From assembly GCF_000348805.1 (NCBI RefSeq), contig NC_020510.1:186001-250000 (forward strand): a DNA stretch of 64,000 nt, given 5' to 3'. Made by a program: the position numbers and the translations under genes. The notes under the pieces are model-generated. The model had not been told where the DNA came from, ran no database searches, and saw nothing but the letters and a program-made list of their open reading frames with translations. Origin of the DNA: Blattabacterium cuenoti BPAA (GTDB lineage: Bacteria; Bacteroidota; Bacteroidia; Flavobacteriales; Blattabacteriaceae). Below are positions 52,539-61,576 of this stretch, piece after piece (the first letter of the stretch is position 1; each line of letters opens with the position of its first letter).

Positions 52539-52934
52539 ATGAACCCTAATAATTTAAGGTATAGTAAAAATCATGAATGGATAGGTATACCAAATGAAAA
52601 AAATCAAGCTTATGTAGGCATAACTCATTTCGCTCAAAATGAGTTAGGAGATATTGTTTATTTAGATGTAGAAAATTCTATAATAGGAAAAACAATAAAA
52701 GTAGAGAATTCATTTGGAACAATAGAAGCGGTAAAAACTGTTTCAGATTTGTTTATGCCTGTTTCGGGTTGTATTCTTAAAATTAATAATAAATTATTCT
52801 CAAAACCAGAACTCATTAATAAAAGTTCTTATAACGAAGGATGGATTATTCAAATAAAAATTCTAGAATTCAAAGAATATGATCAATTAATGTCTTCGAA
52901 AGAATATCAAAACTACATACAGGGATCCAATTAA
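52539..52934 (+). CDS. gcvH: Glycine cleavage system H protein
   Basis: GcvH is the lipoylated shuttle of glycine cleavage. The 131-residue protein has LRYSKNHEWIG, YVGITHFAQNELGDIVYLD and the lipoyl Lys in FGTIEAVKTVSDLFMPVSG, then NEGWIIQIKI. Length matches the family. P, T and L proteins are not in this window. It lies 23 bases before the ccoI-like gene on the same strand. Confidence 0.94.
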   Translation: MNPNNLRYSKNHEWIGIPNEKNQAYVGITHFAQNELGDIVYLDVENSIIGKTIKVENSFGTIEAVKTVSDLFMPVSGCILKINNKLFSKPELINKSSYNEGWIIQIKILEFKEYDQLMSSKEYQNYIQGSN

Positions 52935-52957
52935 TTAACTAAATCAGGAAATAAAAT

Positions 52958-55195
52958 ATGAAAAAACAGAACATTTTTGATTTTCTTGATGATGAAAAAA
53001 TTTCAGAAAAAATCATTGATTTTAATCATAAAAACATTACTACAGTTCGTTTTTTCATTCCTTCTATTCACTGTGGTTCTTGTGTTTTTATTTTGGAAAG
53101 TTTACCGAAACTATATCAAAATATTTTGAATTCTACTGTTGATTTTTCAAGTAAAAAAATTTGGATTACATATAATAATATTGAATTTAAATTGAGTGAT
53201 ATAGCTCAATTACTTGATAATATGGGATATAAACCCTCTATTAATTTTGAATCTATAGAAAACAAAAAATCATTGGATAGAGAATTAATAGGAAAACTAG
53301 CTATTTCTTTTTTTTGTTTTGGAAATATTATGCTTTTAGCTATTCCAGAATATGTCGGAGCTCTTAAAGAAGATATATGGTTTATGACCCATCGTAATTT
53401 TTTTCGCTATCTCATGGTTATTTTATCTTTACCTGTCGTTGTGTTTTCTTTTACTGATCATATCAAATATGCTGTATTGGGATTAAAAAAACATGTTTTG
53501 AATATGAATGTTCCAATTTCTATTGGAATATTAGTTCTTTTTTTATGGAGTTGTTATGAGGTGTTTTTTGATTTAGGTTCTGGTTACTTTGATAGCCTTT
53601 CTAGTTTTTCCTTATTTCTACTTATAAGTAAAATATTTCAAATACATACTCATAATAAAATTCTATCTTTTGATAAAAATTATAAATCTTTTTATCCCGC
53701 TTTAATAACAAAAATACATAGTCATAAAAAAGAAGAAAAAATTTTGCTTTCTTCTTTGAAAAAAGGAGATTTGATTTTAATCAGAAATGAAGAAATTGTT
53801 CCTGCTGATTCTATATTAATGAAAGGGAATGCTATATTAGATAATAGTTTCATTACAGGAGAATCTGATTTGATCAGTAAAAAAATGGGAGAACGAATTT
53901 ATGCTGGTTCTAAACAGAAAGGAGAAGCAATTTTGATAAAAGTGATCAAAAATATAGATCATAGTTATTTGAGTTTATTATGGAATAAGAATAAATCGAA
54001 TCATATTCGTCATAAAAAGTTATTTGATTTAAATTCAATCTCTACTAAATTCAGTCAATATTTTACTCCTATTATTTTGATAATTACGATTTTAACTGGA
54101 ATATACTGGTCTTTTAGTCATGATGTTTCAAAAATTTTTCATACAGTTTTTTCCGTTTTGATTATTACTTGTCCTTGTGCTTTGGTTCTTTCTAGTCCAT
54201 TAATTTTTGGAAATATGATCCGTGTTTTTTCTAAAAATGGGTTTTATGTAAAAGATATTTTCACAATGGAAAGAATTTCGTCATCTAAAACTTTAATTTT
54301 TGATAAAACTGGAACGATAACTGATCCCAATAAAGAAAAGATATATTTTGTAGGAAATATGAAAGGGGAAGAAAAAAAAATGATAGCTTCTTTATTAAAA
54401 AATTCAAGTCATCCTTTAAGTCAAAAAATATTATCAGAATTATCTATAAAAGATTTTTATTTTATAAAAAATTTTAGAGAAATTATAGGGAAAGGATTAG
54501 AAGGAATCATAAAAGATGTACCGGTTAAAATCGGATCTTCAAAATATTTAGGGATTACAAATAAAATCATTAATGAAAATGAAATTAATCAAACTACAGT
54601 TTTTATTTCGATAAATCATAAATTTGTAGGTTATTTTCTATTTAGAAATTATTATCGTGAGGGAATAGAAAAAATGTTTCAAGATTTAAAAAAATATAAA
54701 ATAGTTATTCTTTCTGGAGATCATAATGATTTAGAAAAGAAATATTTAAAATCTATTTTACCAAAATCAAGTCAGATTTTTTTTAGTCAAAGTCCAGAAG
54801 ATAAACTAAATTATGTGAAAAAATTACAAGAGAAAGGAGAAAAAATTATAATGTTTGGAGATGGAATTAATGATTGTGCTGCTTTAAATCAAAGTGAAGT
54901 AGGAATTTCTGTATCCGAAAATCCAACGAGCTTTTTTCCAAGTTGTGATGCTTTTATGCAATCCAATTGTATGAATCATATTTTTTTATTTTTGAAAATA
55001 TCCAAAGTATCTACAAAATTAGTATTCATCAATTTGATGATTAGTTTACTTTATAATAGTATAGGAATTTTTTTTGCAGTCACCGGGAATTTAAATCCTT
55101 TTATAGCCGCTATTTTAATGCCTTTAAGTTCTTTTTCTGTTATTTTCTTTTCGATTACATCGACTTGGATCGTTTCACGAAAATTAATATTTTAG
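52958..55195 (+). CDS. ccoI: Copper-transporting P1B-type ATPase for cbb3 oxidase assembly (CcoI-like)
   Basis: The 745-residue membrane pump has an N-terminal heavy-metal domain with Cys39-Gly-Ser-Cys42, transmembrane helices, the ion motif Cys405-Pro-Cys407, the TGES-like FITGESD, the phosphorylated Asp449 in DKTGT, SSHPLS and GDGIND (634-639). CPC with this gene context points to copper delivery to cbb3 oxidase. The very N-terminal extra Cys-rich domain of many Bacteroidota homologues is missing or reduced. ccoS follows after six bases. Confidence 0.92.
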   Translation: MKKQNIFDFLDDEKISEKIIDFNHKNITTVRFFIPSIHCGSCVFILESLPKLYQNILNSTVDFSSKKIWITYNNIEFKLSDIAQLLDNMGYKPSINFESIENKKSLDRELIGKLAISFFCFGNIMLLAIPEYVGALKEDIWFMTHRNFFRYLMVILSLPVVVFSFTDHIKYAVLGLKKHVLNMNVPISIGILVLFLWSCYEVFFDLGSGYFDSLSSFSLFLLISKIFQIHTHNKILSFDKNYKSFYPALITKIHSHKKEEKILLSSLKKGDLILIRNEEIVPADSILMKGNAILDNSFITGESDLISKKMGERIYAGSKQKGEAILIKVIKNIDHSYLSLLWNKNKSNHIRHKKLFDLNSISTKFSQYFTPIILIITILTGIYWSFSHDVSKIFHTVFSVLIITCPCALVLSSPLIFGNMIRVFSKNGFYVKDIFTMERISSSKTLIFDKTGTITDPNKEKIYFVGNMKGEEKKMIASLLKNSSHPLSQKILSELSIKDFYFIKNFREIIGKGLEGIIKDVPVKIGSSKYLGITNKIINENEINQTTVFISINHKFVGYFLFRNYYREGIEKMFQDLKKYKIVILSGDHNDLEKKYLKSILPKSSQIFFSQSPEDKLNYVKKLQEKGEKIIMFGDGINDCAALNQSEVGISVSENPTSFFPSCDAFMQSNCMNHIFLFLKISKVSTKLVFINLMISLLYNSIGIFFAVTGNLNPFIAAILMPLSSFSVIFFSITSTWIVSRKLIF

Positions 55196-55201
55196 TTTAT
55201 T

Positions 55202-55351
55202 ATGGATATAATAATTATTATGATATTATCTAGTATTTCTTTAGGAGCATTCTTTCTCATATTTTTTTTAATTGGTCTTTATTCTGGACAATTTGATGAT
55301 TATGAATCTCATAGCATTAGAATTTTCATTGATGATTTTGAAAAAAATTAA
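55202..55351 (+). CDS. ccoS: cbb3-type cytochrome oxidase assembly protein CcoS
   Basis: This 49-residue gene is easily missed. It reads MDIIIIMILSSISLGAFFLI and continues as one transmembrane helix, then the diagnostic tail SGQFDDYESHSIRIFIDDF, close to the usual SGQYDDxxxPxxRIL-DD of CcoS. CcoS is needed to put cofactors into cbb3 oxidase. It starts six bases after ccoI and ends eight bases before ccoNO, where it always sits in flavobacterial cco clusters. The alternative Met at codon 7 is possible. Confidence 0.9.
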   Translation: MDIIIIMILSSISLGAFFLIFFLIGLYSGQFDDYESHSIRIFIDDFEKN

Positions 55352-55359
55352 ATTTTCTG

Positions 55360-57555
55360 ATGAAATTAAAAACATATTATTATAATAACAGTATTGTAAA
55401 AGCTTTTTTATATGCTACGATGTTTTGGGCAACAATTGGATTTTTAGCTGGATTATTTGTCGCCCTATTATTATTTTATCCTGAAATTCCTGAACTTATT
55501 TTTGGTAAAAATCTGAAAGATTCTAAAGGTATTATGGGTTTTGGTAGATGGAGAATGTTACATACAAGTACTGCTGTTTTTGCTTTTGTAGGAAATGTAA
55601 TTTTTACCGGTTATTATTATGCTTTACAACGTTTATTAAAAACGAGAATTTACAGTGATATCCTGAGTTGGATTCATTTTTGGGGATGGCAAATATTTAT
55701 TATTTCTACTTGGATTACTTTTTTATTAGGAATTAATACAAGTAAAGAATACGCTGAACATGAATGGCCTATAGATATAGGAGTATTTTTTATTTGGATC
55801 ATTTATGGAATCAATATGATTGGAAGTATTCTGAAAAGAAAAATTAAACATTTATATGTTAGCATTTGGTTTTTGTTAGGAACATGGGTAGCGGTGGGAA
55901 TGTTACATGTTTTTAACAATCTTGAATTACCTATATCTCTTTTATCTTTTAAAAGTTATTCTATATATGCTGGAGTACAAGATGCTTTAATGCAATGGTG
56001 GTATGGGCACAATGCTGTGGCATTTATTTTAACTACTCCTATACTGGGGTTGATGTATTATTTTGTTCCAAAAGCGTCCAATCAACCAATTTTTTCTTAT
56101 AAACTTTCTATTATACATTTTTGGTCATTAATATTTATATATATTTGGGCAGGCCCTCATCATTTAATGTATACATCTCTTCCTAATTGGGCTCAAATGT
56201 TGGGGACTATTTTTTCAATTATGTTAATCGCTCCTTCTTGGGGAGGTATGTTGAATGGATTACTTACTTTAAGAGGAGCTTGGAATCAAGTGAAAAAAAA
56301 TCCTATTTTGAAGTTTTTTGTAGTTGGAATTACATGTTATGGAATGGCAACTTTTGAGGGGCCAATGTTAGCTACTAAAACTCTGAATTCCATAGGACAT
56401 TTTACAGATTGGGTGATTGCTCATGTTCATTTAGGAACTTTGGGATGGAATGGCTTTATGGCTTTTGGAATTATATATTGGTTAACACAAAAAATGTGGA
56501 ATACAAAATTGTATTCTATTTTATTGGCTAATATTCATTTTTGGCTAGGGGTTTCTGGTCTTATTTTATACATTTTTCCCATGTATTTTGGATCTATTTT
56601 ACAATCTATCATGTGGAAAAAATTTAATCCTGATGGAACTTTAGCTTATAAAAATTTCTTAGATTCTGTTTTAGCTATTATTCCATTTTATAAAATGAGA
56701 TTTGTAGGTGGAATGATTTATTTTTTAGGTTTTGTTTTAATGATTTATAATATTTTTAAAACAATAAGACAAGGTTCTTTATTATCTAATGAAGAATTTC
56801 AATGCGATCCTTTTTATGGAAGTTCTGTAAAAGAAGATCCAGGAGAAACATTTCACGGATGGTTAGAAAAGAAACCAATACAATTGACTATTCTTTCTTT
56901 TATAGCAGTAGCTATTGGAGGTTTTATAGAAATTATACCTACTTTAGTGATTAAATCGAATGTTCCTACAATTCATAATGTTAAACCTTATAAAGCTTTA
57001 GAATTAGAAGGAAGAGATTTGTTTGTGAGAGAAGGATGTAATGCTTGTCACAGTGCACAAGTTCGTCCATTTAGAGATGAAGTCGTTCGTTATGGAGAAT
57101 ATTCTAAAGCTGGAGAATTTGTATACGATCATCCATTTCTATGGGGGTCTAAACGAACAGGACCTGATTTAGCTAGAGAAGGAGGAAAAAATCCTAATTC
57201 TTGGCATTTTAATCACATGTATAACCCTCGTTCTACTTCTCCTGGATCTATCATGCCAAGATATCCTTGGTTAATTTATAATGAATTGGATAGATCCAAT
57301 ACGGAAAAAAAAATGCAAGCCATGGTAAAATTAGGAGTTCCATATACTTTAGAATACATAAAAAATGTCAATCAAGATATGAATCATCAAGCGAGTCAAA
57401 TTGTGTATGAAATTTATCAAGAACATCCAAGTTTGAGAACGAAAATAGATCAACAAAAAAAAAGAGAAAAAGAAAAATTTATTCCATTGGAAAAAAGAGA
57501 AATTATAGCTCTTATTGCTTATTTACAACGATTAGGTAAAGATATAAAATCCTAG
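55360..57555 (+). CDS. ccoNO: cbb3-type cytochrome c oxidase, fused subunits I and II (CcoN-CcoO)
   Basis: The 731-residue membrane protein joins the haem-copper subunit CcoN (about 1-465; 12 or so helices with HTSTAVFAF, HNAVAFILTTPILG, WAGPHHLMYTSLPNW and DWVIAHVHLGTLGWNG supplying the haem b and CuB histidines) to the cytochrome c subunit CcoO. CcoO carries Cys560-Asn-Ala-Cys563-His564 in REGCNACHSAQVRPF. Such fusions are typical of Bacteroidota. It is the high-affinity terminal oxidase and accepts electrons that start at GlpD and other dehydrogenases. Confidence 0.95.
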   Translation: MKLKTYYYNNSIVKAFLYATMFWATIGFLAGLFVALLLFYPEIPELIFGKNLKDSKGIMGFGRWRMLHTSTAVFAFVGNVIFTGYYYALQRLLKTRIYSDILSWIHFWGWQIFIISTWITFLLGINTSKEYAEHEWPIDIGVFFIWIIYGINMIGSILKRKIKHLYVSIWFLLGTWVAVGMLHVFNNLELPISLLSFKSYSIYAGVQDALMQWWYGHNAVAFILTTPILGLMYYFVPKASNQPIFSYKLSIIHFWSLIFIYIWAGPHHLMYTSLPNWAQMLGTIFSIMLIAPSWGGMLNGLLTLRGAWNQVKKNPILKFFVVGITCYGMATFEGPMLATKTLNSIGHFTDWVIAHVHLGTLGWNGFMAFGIIYWLTQKMWNTKLYSILLANIHFWLGVSGLILYIFPMYFGSILQSIMWKKFNPDGTLAYKNFLDSVLAIIPFYKMRFVGGMIYFLGFVLMIYNIFKTIRQGSLLSNEEFQCDPFYGSSVKEDPGETFHGWLEKKPIQLTILSFIAVAIGGFIEIIPTLVIKSNVPTIHNVKPYKALELEGRDLFVREGCNACHSAQVRPFRDEVVRYGEYSKAGEFVYDHPFLWGSKRTGPDLAREGGKNPNSWHFNHMYNPRSTSPGSIMPRYPWLIYNELDRSNTEKKMQAMVKLGVPYTLEYIKNVNQDMNHQASQIVYEIYQEHPSLRTKIDQQKKREKEKFIPLEKREIIALIAYLQRLGKDIKS

Positions 57556-57576
57556 ACGGAAATAAACAAAAAGTTC

Positions 57577-57777
57577 ATGATAAGTTTTTTTAAGCAATAT
57601 TTTACAGGAGAAAAAAATATAGGGATCTTTCAATCTGTTATGTTAATTTTGTTTTTATTGTCATTTGTTTTTTTAATATTTTTTGTGTTTTCAAAATCTA
57701 AAAAATATTATCATCAAATCAGTTTAATTCCTTTAGAATTAGAAAAAGAAAAAAAAAGGAAAGATTATGAGATCTAA
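57577..57777 (+). CDS. ccoQ: CcoQ/FixQ-like small subunit of cbb3 oxidase
   Basis: The 66-residue protein has one transmembrane helix (about 18-40, SVMLILFLLSFVFLIFFVF) and a charged cytoplasmic tail (LELEKEKKRKDYE). Position between ccoNO and ccoP, with an 11-base overlap with ccoP, identifies it more strongly than sequence. It likely stabilises the CcoP-core interaction. Confidence 0.82.
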   Translation: MISFFKQYFTGEKNIGIFQSVMLILFLLSFVFLIFFVFSKSKKYYHQISLIPLELEKEKKRKDYEI

Positions 57778-58654
57778 AATTCCTTCTTTTATTCTAATTC
57801 CTTCTCTTTTATCTGTTATCATATTCATGTTTTATGTGTTTTTTATAAGCTATAATCATATATCTTATTTAGTACATCCTATTACTATATTTTGTTTTAT
57901 TATAATTACGGTATTATTGTATATTTTGGAATCTATTAATCATTTGATTTTTAGAATAAAATTGCAATCTCTTTCAAAAGAAAAAAGAAAAAAGATTTTT
58001 GAAGAAAATGAAGGAAATTATTTTTATAGACTTTACAGATTTATATTTTACGATTCTAAAAAAATAACTCCTGATGGAGTAAAAAAAATAGATCATGGAT
58101 TTGACGGAATTATAGAATTAGATAACAAATTACCTATGTGGTGGGTTCATCTTTTTTATCTAACAATTGTTTTTTCCGCAATTTATTTTTTTTCTTATCT
58201 ATTAATAGATTTTTCTAACCCTTATAAGGAATATGATATAGCTTATAAAAATCAATTAAAAGAAATTGAAATTTTTGAAAAAAACACCCCACAAGTAACT
58301 ATAGAAAATGCATGTTTTCAGGAAAAATTAATCAATAATGGTAAAATTCTTTTCGAGGAAAATTGTGCAACTTGTCATCAATCGGATGGAAGTGGAAATA
58401 TAGGTCCTAATTTAACAGATGATTATTGGATCAATGTAAAAGAAAAAGATTTATTTAAAAACATATTTTATGTTATATGGAATGGTAGCGAGAATAATCC
58501 GACTATGCGTGCTTTTGGTCAATTAGGAGAAATTAAAGGAAATGATATTGAAAAAATATCCAGTTATGTTTATTTTATAAATAAAAAATATAAAAAACCT
58601 TTAACAGGAAAAGTTCCTCAAGGAATAAAAATAAAAGAATGGAATAAGATATAA
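57767..58654 (+). CDS. ccoP: cbb3-type cytochrome c oxidase subunit III (CcoP), mono-haem
   Basis: The 295-residue protein has two N-terminal hydrophobic helices, a third helix (about 127-150, MWWVHLFYLTIVFSAIYFF) and a C-terminal cytochrome c domain with Cys200-Ala-Thr-Cys203-His204 and GNIGPNLTDDYWI. Only one CxxCH is present; proteobacterial CcoP has two, whereas Bacteroidota members are mono-haem as far as I recall. It passes electrons to CcoO. It is followed by only 66 bases before ccoH. Confidence 0.92.
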   Translation: MRSKIPSFILIPSLLSVIIFMFYVFFISYNHISYLVHPITIFCFIIITVLLYILESINHLIFRIKLQSLSKEKRKKIFEENEGNYFYRLYRFIFYDSKKITPDGVKKIDHGFDGIIELDNKLPMWWVHLFYLTIVFSAIYFFSYLLIDFSNPYKEYDIAYKNQLKEIEIFEKNTPQVTIENACFQEKLINNGKILFEENCATCHQSDGSGNIGPNLTDDYWINVKEKDLFKNIFYVIWNGSENNPTMRAFGQLGEIKGNDIEKISSYVYFINKKYKKPLTGKVPQGIKIKEWNKI

Positions 58655-58720
58655 GTCAAGTTTTGATTTTAACATCAGTAAATTTTCTTTTTTTTTGATA
58701 AAAAACTAAAAGTTTGAATT

Positions 58721-59167
58721 ATGAAAATAAAATTCAATTGGGATACTGGAATCGTGTTATCTTTAGTTTTTTTTATAATCTTTATCACTTACATTGCTTT
58801 CTTTTTTCCACATGTAGGAAGTCAACTTGTATCAGATAAATATTATGAAGAAGAAATAAAATATCAAGAAATTATAAATGAAAAAAAAAATGTGTCAAAA
58901 CTTCCTATAAAAATCAAGGTTTCCATTTTATATTCTGGAATTAAAATAATATTTCCTCCTGTTAAGAATGATATTCATGGTTTTTTTACTTTATTTAGAT
59001 CTTCTTCTAAAGATTTAGATTTTACGCAATCTTTCAATCTTTTGAAAGATTCCAAAAAAATATTATTGATTCCTAAAAGATTTTTGAAAAAAGGATATTA
59101 TAAACTGATAATTAGATGGGAAACGGATAAAAAATTCTTTTTTGAAAAAGATATTTTTTGGAATTAA
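58721..59167 (+). CDS. ccoH: FixH-family cbb3 oxidase assembly protein (CcoH)
   Basis: The 148-residue protein has a short N-terminal cytoplasmic stretch, one helix (about 10-30, IVLSLVFFIIFITYIAFF) and a periplasmic domain with the FixH signature LVSDKYYEEEIKYQEIINE. FixH helps cbb3 assembly together with the CcoI pump. The 3' end is unusual: its last 94 coding bases (59065-59158) are repeated at 59169-59262 just beyond the stop. The present C-terminus (KDIFWN) may therefore have been created by the duplication. Confidence 0.85.
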   Translation: MKIKFNWDTGIVLSLVFFIIFITYIAFFFPHVGSQLVSDKYYEEEIKYQEIINEKKNVSKLPIKIKVSILYSGIKIIFPPVKNDIHGFFTLFRSSSKDLDFTQSFNLLKDSKKILLIPKRFLKKGYYKLIIRWETDKKFFFEKDIFWN

Positions 59168-59262
59168 CATTGATTCCTAAAAGATTTTTGAAAAAAGGAT
59201 ATTATAAACTAATAATTAGATGGGAAACAGATAAAAAATTCTTTTTTGAAAAAGATATTTTT
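59065..59262 (+). repeat. Imperfect tandem duplication of the ccoH 3' end
   Basis: Bases 59065-59158 recur at 59169-59262 (offset 104) with only two differences, G59107 to A59211 and G59125 to A59229. Beyond this core both copies also end in TTAACATT. The offset is not a multiple of three and copy 2 lies after the ccoH stop, so it is non-coding. Both changes are G to A, as expected for relaxed drift in the second copy. Confidence 0.97.
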
Positions 59263-59296
59263 ATCTGTTTTAACATTTTAATATTTTAAAAACATA

Positions 59297-61576
59297 ATGA
59301 GAAAAAAGATAAGTAATCTTCGTGAAGAATCTTTAAATTACCATAGCCAGTTTCCTTCTGGAAAAATACAAATAACCCCTACAAAAAAATATAGCAGTCA
59401 AAGAGATTTATCTCTTGCTTATTCTCCAGGAGTTGCTGAACCTTGCAAGGAAATTGCTCGTTCTTCTATAGAAGTATATAAATACACATCTAAAGGAAAT
59501 CTTGTAGCAGTGATTACTAATGGGTCTGCTGTATTAGGGCTGGGGAATATTGGAGCATTAGCCTCTAAACCAGTTATGGAAGGAAAAGCTCTTTTATTTA
59601 AAATATTTTCCGGAATTGATGTTTTTGATATAGAAATAGATGAATCTGATCCAGAAAAATTTATAGAAACAGTAAAAGCTATTGCTCCTACTTTTGGAGG
59701 AATTAATTTAGAAGACATCAAAGCTCCAGAAGCTTTTGAAATAGAAAGAAGACTGAAAAAAGAACTTAATATTCCTGTCATGCATGATGATCAACATGGA
59801 ACAGCTATTATTTCAGGAGCAGCATTACTGAATGCTATTACTTATGTAGGTAAAAAAATTCATGAAATTAAAATGGTAGTCAATGGAGCCGGTGCGGCAG
59901 CTATTTCTTGTGCAAGAACATATAAACAACTTGGAGTGAAACCTGAAAATATTTTAATGTTTGATAGTAAAGGGTTATTACATGTTTCCAGAAAAGATTT
60001 AAATAAAGAAAAAAAAGAATTTTCCGTAAATACTTCTTCCATTAAAAAATTAGAACAGGCTATTCACAATACAGACGTTTTCATAGGGTTATCTATAGGA
60101 GGGATCTTAACACCTCATATGTTAAAAAGTATGGCTAAAGACCCCATTGTATTTGCTATGGCTAATCCTGATCCAGAAATAGATTATAACTTAGCTATTA
60201 AAGTCCGTCCAGATGTTATTATGGCTACAGGGAGAAGTGATTATCCCAATCAGGTGAATAACGTTTTAGGATTTCCTTATATATTCAGAGGAGCATTAGA
60301 TGTTCATGCTAATGTAATTAATGATGAAATGAAACTTGCGGCAGTACATGCGATAGCTTCTTTAGCAAAAGAACCAGTTCCAGAACAGGTCAATATTGTT
60401 TATAATAAAAAAAATATTTCTTTTGGAAAAGAATATATCATTCCAAAACCTTTTGATAATCGGTTAATAACTCGTGTTGCTCCTGCTGTTGCAAAAGCCG
60501 CTATGGATTCTGGAGTCGCAAGAAATCCTATTTCAGATTGGAAAATTTATCAAGAAAAATTGCTTGACAGAATGGGTTATGAAAGTAAAATACTTCGAAT
60601 GATTCAAAATCGAGCCCGGACAAATCCTAAAAAAGTTGTTTTTTGTAATGGAGAAGAATATGATATTCTTAAATCTGTTCAAATTCTTCACGAAGAAGGG
60701 ATTGTTTCTATTCCCATAGTTTTAGGAAATGAAAATCGTATCAAACGTTTAATTCATGAAAATAATTTAGATGTTGAATTAAAAATTATAGATCCAGAAA
60801 AAGAAGAAAATATAAAAAAAGTAGAAAAATTTGCCAAAATCCTTTGGAAAAGAAGAAATAGAAAAGGATTAACTTTATATGATTCAAAAATTCGTATGCG
60901 TACGAATGATCATTTTGGAGCTATGATGGTCGATCAAGAAAAGGCAGATGCTGTTCTTACAGGGTATTCTAGAAGTTTTTCATTAAGTTTACATCCTCTG
61001 TTAGAAGTGATAGGAAAAGCTGATTTCGTACACAAAACTGCAGGAATGATGATTTTATTAACAAAACGTGGCCCTCTATTTTTAGCAGATACAGCTGTGA
61101 TTCCAGATCCAACATCTGAAGAATTAGCTAGAATAGCTCTCATGGCTTCTAATGTGGTTAAAGGTTTTGATATAGAACCACGTATAGCTATGTTATCTTT
61201 TCAAAATTTTTCATCTAATTCTAAAATATCTTCTAAAGTTTCTCAAACAGTTGCCTTTTTACATAAAAAATATCCAGATTTGATAGTAGATGGAGAAGTT
61301 CAACCTGATTTTGCCTTGAATGAATTTTTATTATCTAGAAAATTCCCTTTTTCTAAACTTGTTAAAAAAAGAGCAAATATTTTTATTTTTCCAAATTTAG
61401 AATCAGGAAATTTGACTTATAAATTTATTAGAGGATTAGGAGATGTTCAAACTATTGGTCCTGTCATGTTAGGAATGCGGAAGCCTGCACATATTATGCA
61501 AATGCAATCTAGCATAGAAGAAATAGTTAATCTAGCTACTTTGGCTGTAATAGATGCACAAATGAGATCAAATTAA
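59297..61576 (+). CDS. maeB: NADP-dependent malic enzyme (MaeB type, with phosphotransacetylase-like domain)
   Basis: MaeB decarboxylates malate to pyruvate, making NADPH. The 759-residue protein has the malic domain (LAYSPGVAEPCKEIA, VITNGSAVLGLGNIGALASKPVMEGKA, PVMHDDQHGTAIISGAALLN with metal-binding acids) and the NAD(P) fold (VVNGAGAAAISCARTYKQLG). A C-terminal PTA-like domain (about 430-759; HKTAGMMILLTKRGPLFLADTA) is thought to be regulatory and not catalytic. The start is the ATG after the duplicated ccoH tail. Its end overlaps murI by nine bases. Confidence 0.95.
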   Translation: MRKKISNLREESLNYHSQFPSGKIQITPTKKYSSQRDLSLAYSPGVAEPCKEIARSSIEVYKYTSKGNLVAVITNGSAVLGLGNIGALASKPVMEGKALLFKIFSGIDVFDIEIDESDPEKFIETVKAIAPTFGGINLEDIKAPEAFEIERRLKKELNIPVMHDDQHGTAIISGAALLNAITYVGKKIHEIKMVVNGAGAAAISCARTYKQLGVKPENILMFDSKGLLHVSRKDLNKEKKEFSVNTSSIKKLEQAIHNTDVFIGLSIGGILTPHMLKSMAKDPIVFAMANPDPEIDYNLAIKVRPDVIMATGRSDYPNQVNNVLGFPYIFRGALDVHANVINDEMKLAAVHAIASLAKEPVPEQVNIVYNKKNISFGKEYIIPKPFDNRLITRVAPAVAKAAMDSGVARNPISDWKIYQEKLLDRMGYESKILRMIQNRARTNPKKVVFCNGEEYDILKSVQILHEEGIVSIPIVLGNENRIKRLIHENNLDVELKIIDPEKEENIKKVEKFAKILWKRRNRKGLTLYDSKIRMRTNDHFGAMMVDQEKADAVLTGYSRSFSLSLHPLLEVIGKADFVHKTAGMMILLTKRGPLFLADTAVIPDPTSEELARIALMASNVVKGFDIEPRIAMLSFQNFSSNSKISSKVSQTVAFLHKKYPDLIVDGEVQPDFALNEFLLSRKFPFSKLVKKRANIFIFPNLESGNLTYKFIRGLGDVQTIGPVMLGMRKPAHIMQMQSSIEEIVNLATLAVIDAQMRSN

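Noticed and set aside
57767..58654. CcoP with a missing second haem site
   Set aside because: Only one CxxCH is present, but to my knowledge Bacteroidota CcoP is normally mono-haem, so this is not a degradation.
59419..59781. 120-codon open frame on the minus strand inside maeB
   Set aside because: It lies wholly within a well-matched gene on the other strand and resembles no family. It is an antisense shadow, like many other open frames in this AT-rich DNA.
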